64,000 nucleotides of DNA, taken from the NCBI GenBank assembly GCA_045106815.1, contig JBGCFG010000030.1, positions 62,001 through 126,000 on the forward strand, written 5' to 3'. The DNA comes from JAUIAI01 sp045106815. GTDB lineage: Bacteria; Pseudomonadota; Gammaproteobacteria; Burkholderiales; Burkholderiaceae_E. Under the pieces are notes generated by a model. It worked only from the letters and a program-made list of their open reading frames with translations. It did no database searches and was not told the origin of the DNA. Positions 62,980-64,000 of this stretch are shown here, piece after piece. Each line of letters starts with the position of its first letter. Within the stretch, counting starts at the first letter, position 1. Both the position numbers and the translations under genes were made by a program.

Positions 62980-63968
62980 CTCGGCAACCCAAATTCGGTA
63001 TTCAAACAAACGGCATCAAACATGCTCATGCTGATCCGATGCCGGATATCGATACCCGCTTTAGCATGGTCAAAGCCACGGGCTTGTTTGACTATGTTGA
63101 TAAAACGCCGGCGCCAGACGAAATCGAGGCCTTTGAAAAAGCCAGCCAGAAATATGACTTGCCAGTATTGGCGGGCGGCTGGTTTTACAAGCTGGGCGAG
63201 CATAAAGCACTGCTTGAGCAAAACCTGTTGCTTGGCAAGCGCCTTGGCTCTGCCGTACACAATGTCCAGATACTGTCGCACGACGTTACCGGTAAGCCAG
63301 TCACCAACGAAGAAGTCGTTGACTGCTACCTATGGGCCTACGACCTGGGTCAAAACCTGGGCGTGACACCGTGTTTCGAAGTACACGTCAATATGTGGTC
63401 GGAAGATTTTCGCCGGGTGACACAAGTGGGCAAAGCAGTTGAAAGCCGCGGCATTCCGTTTTGCATGACACTTGATCATAGTCATGTGATTTTCAAGATC
63501 GATCACCCCACCGAGCAGCAGATCCAGAACATCGCGCCGGCTGTGCAATCGGGTGATCTGATTCTCGATCCGTTTGCTCAAGGGAACGTCGTTGATCAAT
63601 GGATTGACGCGGGCTGGGTACGCCTGTGTCATGCGCGCTCTGCCATTCCCAACAATCCGCGTAACACCGCCGCCACCAACGAGCACGGTGAGCACGGGCG
63701 GGGTATTCAGTACCCTTTCAAGCGGCCAGCGTCCGGGCAGTATCATGCTCCTTGGCGCGAAGAATCTCTTGAGCCGTGGAAAGAGTCTGTTCGGCACCTA
63801 TTGGCGTATCACGCTAATGATACTGACGAAAAACTGGGCCAGATCTCTACTGAGTTCATTCCCAACTTTGACTATGGTGAAGGCTGTAACTACTCTTTGT
63901 TCGAACAAGCGGTTGAGTGTGTGCGCTGGATGCGTGCTGAATGGCAAAGCCTTCAAGCACCTCACTAA
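62976..63968 (+). CDS. xylose-isomerase-like TIM-barrel protein (sugar phosphate isomerase/epimerase family)
   Basis: 330 residues. The AP-endonuclease-2/xylose-isomerase-like barrel shows CFEVHVNMWSEDFRRV, FCMTLDHSHVIFKID with the metal-ligand Asp/His, and RLCHARSAI. The ATG overlaps the DM13 stop. The usual C-terminal Glu metal ligand is likely in TEFIPNFDYGEG. Isomerase activity is inferred from family; no substrate can be assigned. A new gene starts 20 bp further on, suggesting continued operon. Confidence 0.87.
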   Translation: MTRQPKFGIQTNGIKHAHADPMPDIDTRFSMVKATGLFDYVDKTPAPDEIEAFEKASQKYDLPVLAGGWFYKLGEHKALLEQNLLLGKRLGSAVHNVQILSHDVTGKPVTNEEVVDCYLWAYDLGQNLGVTPCFEVHVNMWSEDFRRVTQVGKAVESRGIPFCMTLDHSHVIFKIDHPTEQQIQNIAPAVQSGDLILDPFAQGNVVDQWIDAGWVRLCHARSAIPNNPRNTAATNEHGEHGRGIQYPFKRPASGQYHAPWREESLEPWKESVRHLLAYHANDTDEKLGQISTEFIPNFDYGEGCNYSLFEQAVECVRWMRAEWQSLQAPH

Positions 63969-63988
63969 CACTATCGACAGGAGCCCGT

Positions 63989-64000
63989 ATGACCACCACC
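63989..64000 (+). CDS. start of the next gene, truncated by the window edge
   Basis: ATG at 63989 is preceded by an AGGAG site (63979-63983) and reads four codons (Met-Thr-Thr-Thr) to the edge. Nothing more can be said about the product. Confidence 0.5.

Noticed and set aside
1..64000. CRISPR array, prophage, insertion sequence, tRNA or rRNA genes
   Set aside because: No regular direct repeats, transposase motifs, integrase, cloverleaf-like sequences or rRNA signatures were noticed in either strand.

Overview
The window is gene-dense chromosomal DNA of about 54-56% G+C, with no rRNA, tRNA, insertion sequence, prophage or CRISPR array that I can see. Several arrangements suggest a proteobacterium of the Burkholderiales/betaproteobacterial type: hemE close to priA, folE followed by a BLUF gene, a membrane-anchored two-domain cytochrome c5, and a sorbosone-dehydrogenase-like gene followed by a small cytochrome c. 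This placement is an inference from gene order and family, not from a marker gene. TTG and GTG starts are frequent (fghA, the first ABC permease, coaA, the crotonase-family gene, the E1 gene, the D-amino-acid oxidoreductase).

Layout. 1-5.8 kb: formaldehyde detoxification (fghA partial, frmA), a crotonase-family enzyme, and an AceE-type 2-oxoacid dehydrogenase E1 without aceF/lpd, divergent from an Lrp-family regulator (an MdeB/MdeR-like layout). 5.8-12.6 kb: a translationally coupled coiled-coil/BON-OmpA envelope pair, a tethered dihaem cytochrome c5, folE-BLUF, and a periplasmic PQQ-type dehydrogenase with a cytochrome c. 12.6-20.3 kb: a six-gene minus-strand operon (GT2, FAD oxidoreductase, NodB deacetylase, AsnB-like amidotransferase, nucleotide-sugar dehydrogenase, SMR-like membrane protein) that resembles the Arn lipid-linked-sugar pathway but carries an amidotransferase. 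20.3-33.3 kb: housekeeping and redox genes (coaA, rep, priA, hemE, EamA exporter, VOC protein, trhO, GST, dihaem peroxidase, dienelactone hydrolase). A 380-bp gap between priA and hemE contains a perfect DnaA box.

33.3-46.5 kb is a sugar-salvage island. mtnK (5-methylthioribose kinase) diverges from a two-permease/two-ATPase/Tat-type binding-protein ABC importer followed by a FucU-type mutarotase. Next come two FGGY kinases, a class II sugar-phosphate aldolase, a PfkB kinase and ChaC. MtnK plus class II aldolase recalls the DHAP-shunt salvage of 5-thio/5-deoxy-pentoses, but no mtnA or drdI isomerase is present here and no regulator lies in the island.

46.6-64 kb: an MFS exporter, a short Bap-prefix-like acidic protein, an acyl-CoA synthetase, small accessory enzymes (hydrolase, P-loop kinase, GNATs, RibD-like reductase, tautomerase), a TetR regulator with a palindromic site at its divergent promoter and an SDR, a D-arginine-dehydrogenase-like flavoenzyme followed by an M81/MlrC peptidase, and a GFA-DM13-TIM-barrel operon running off the right edge.
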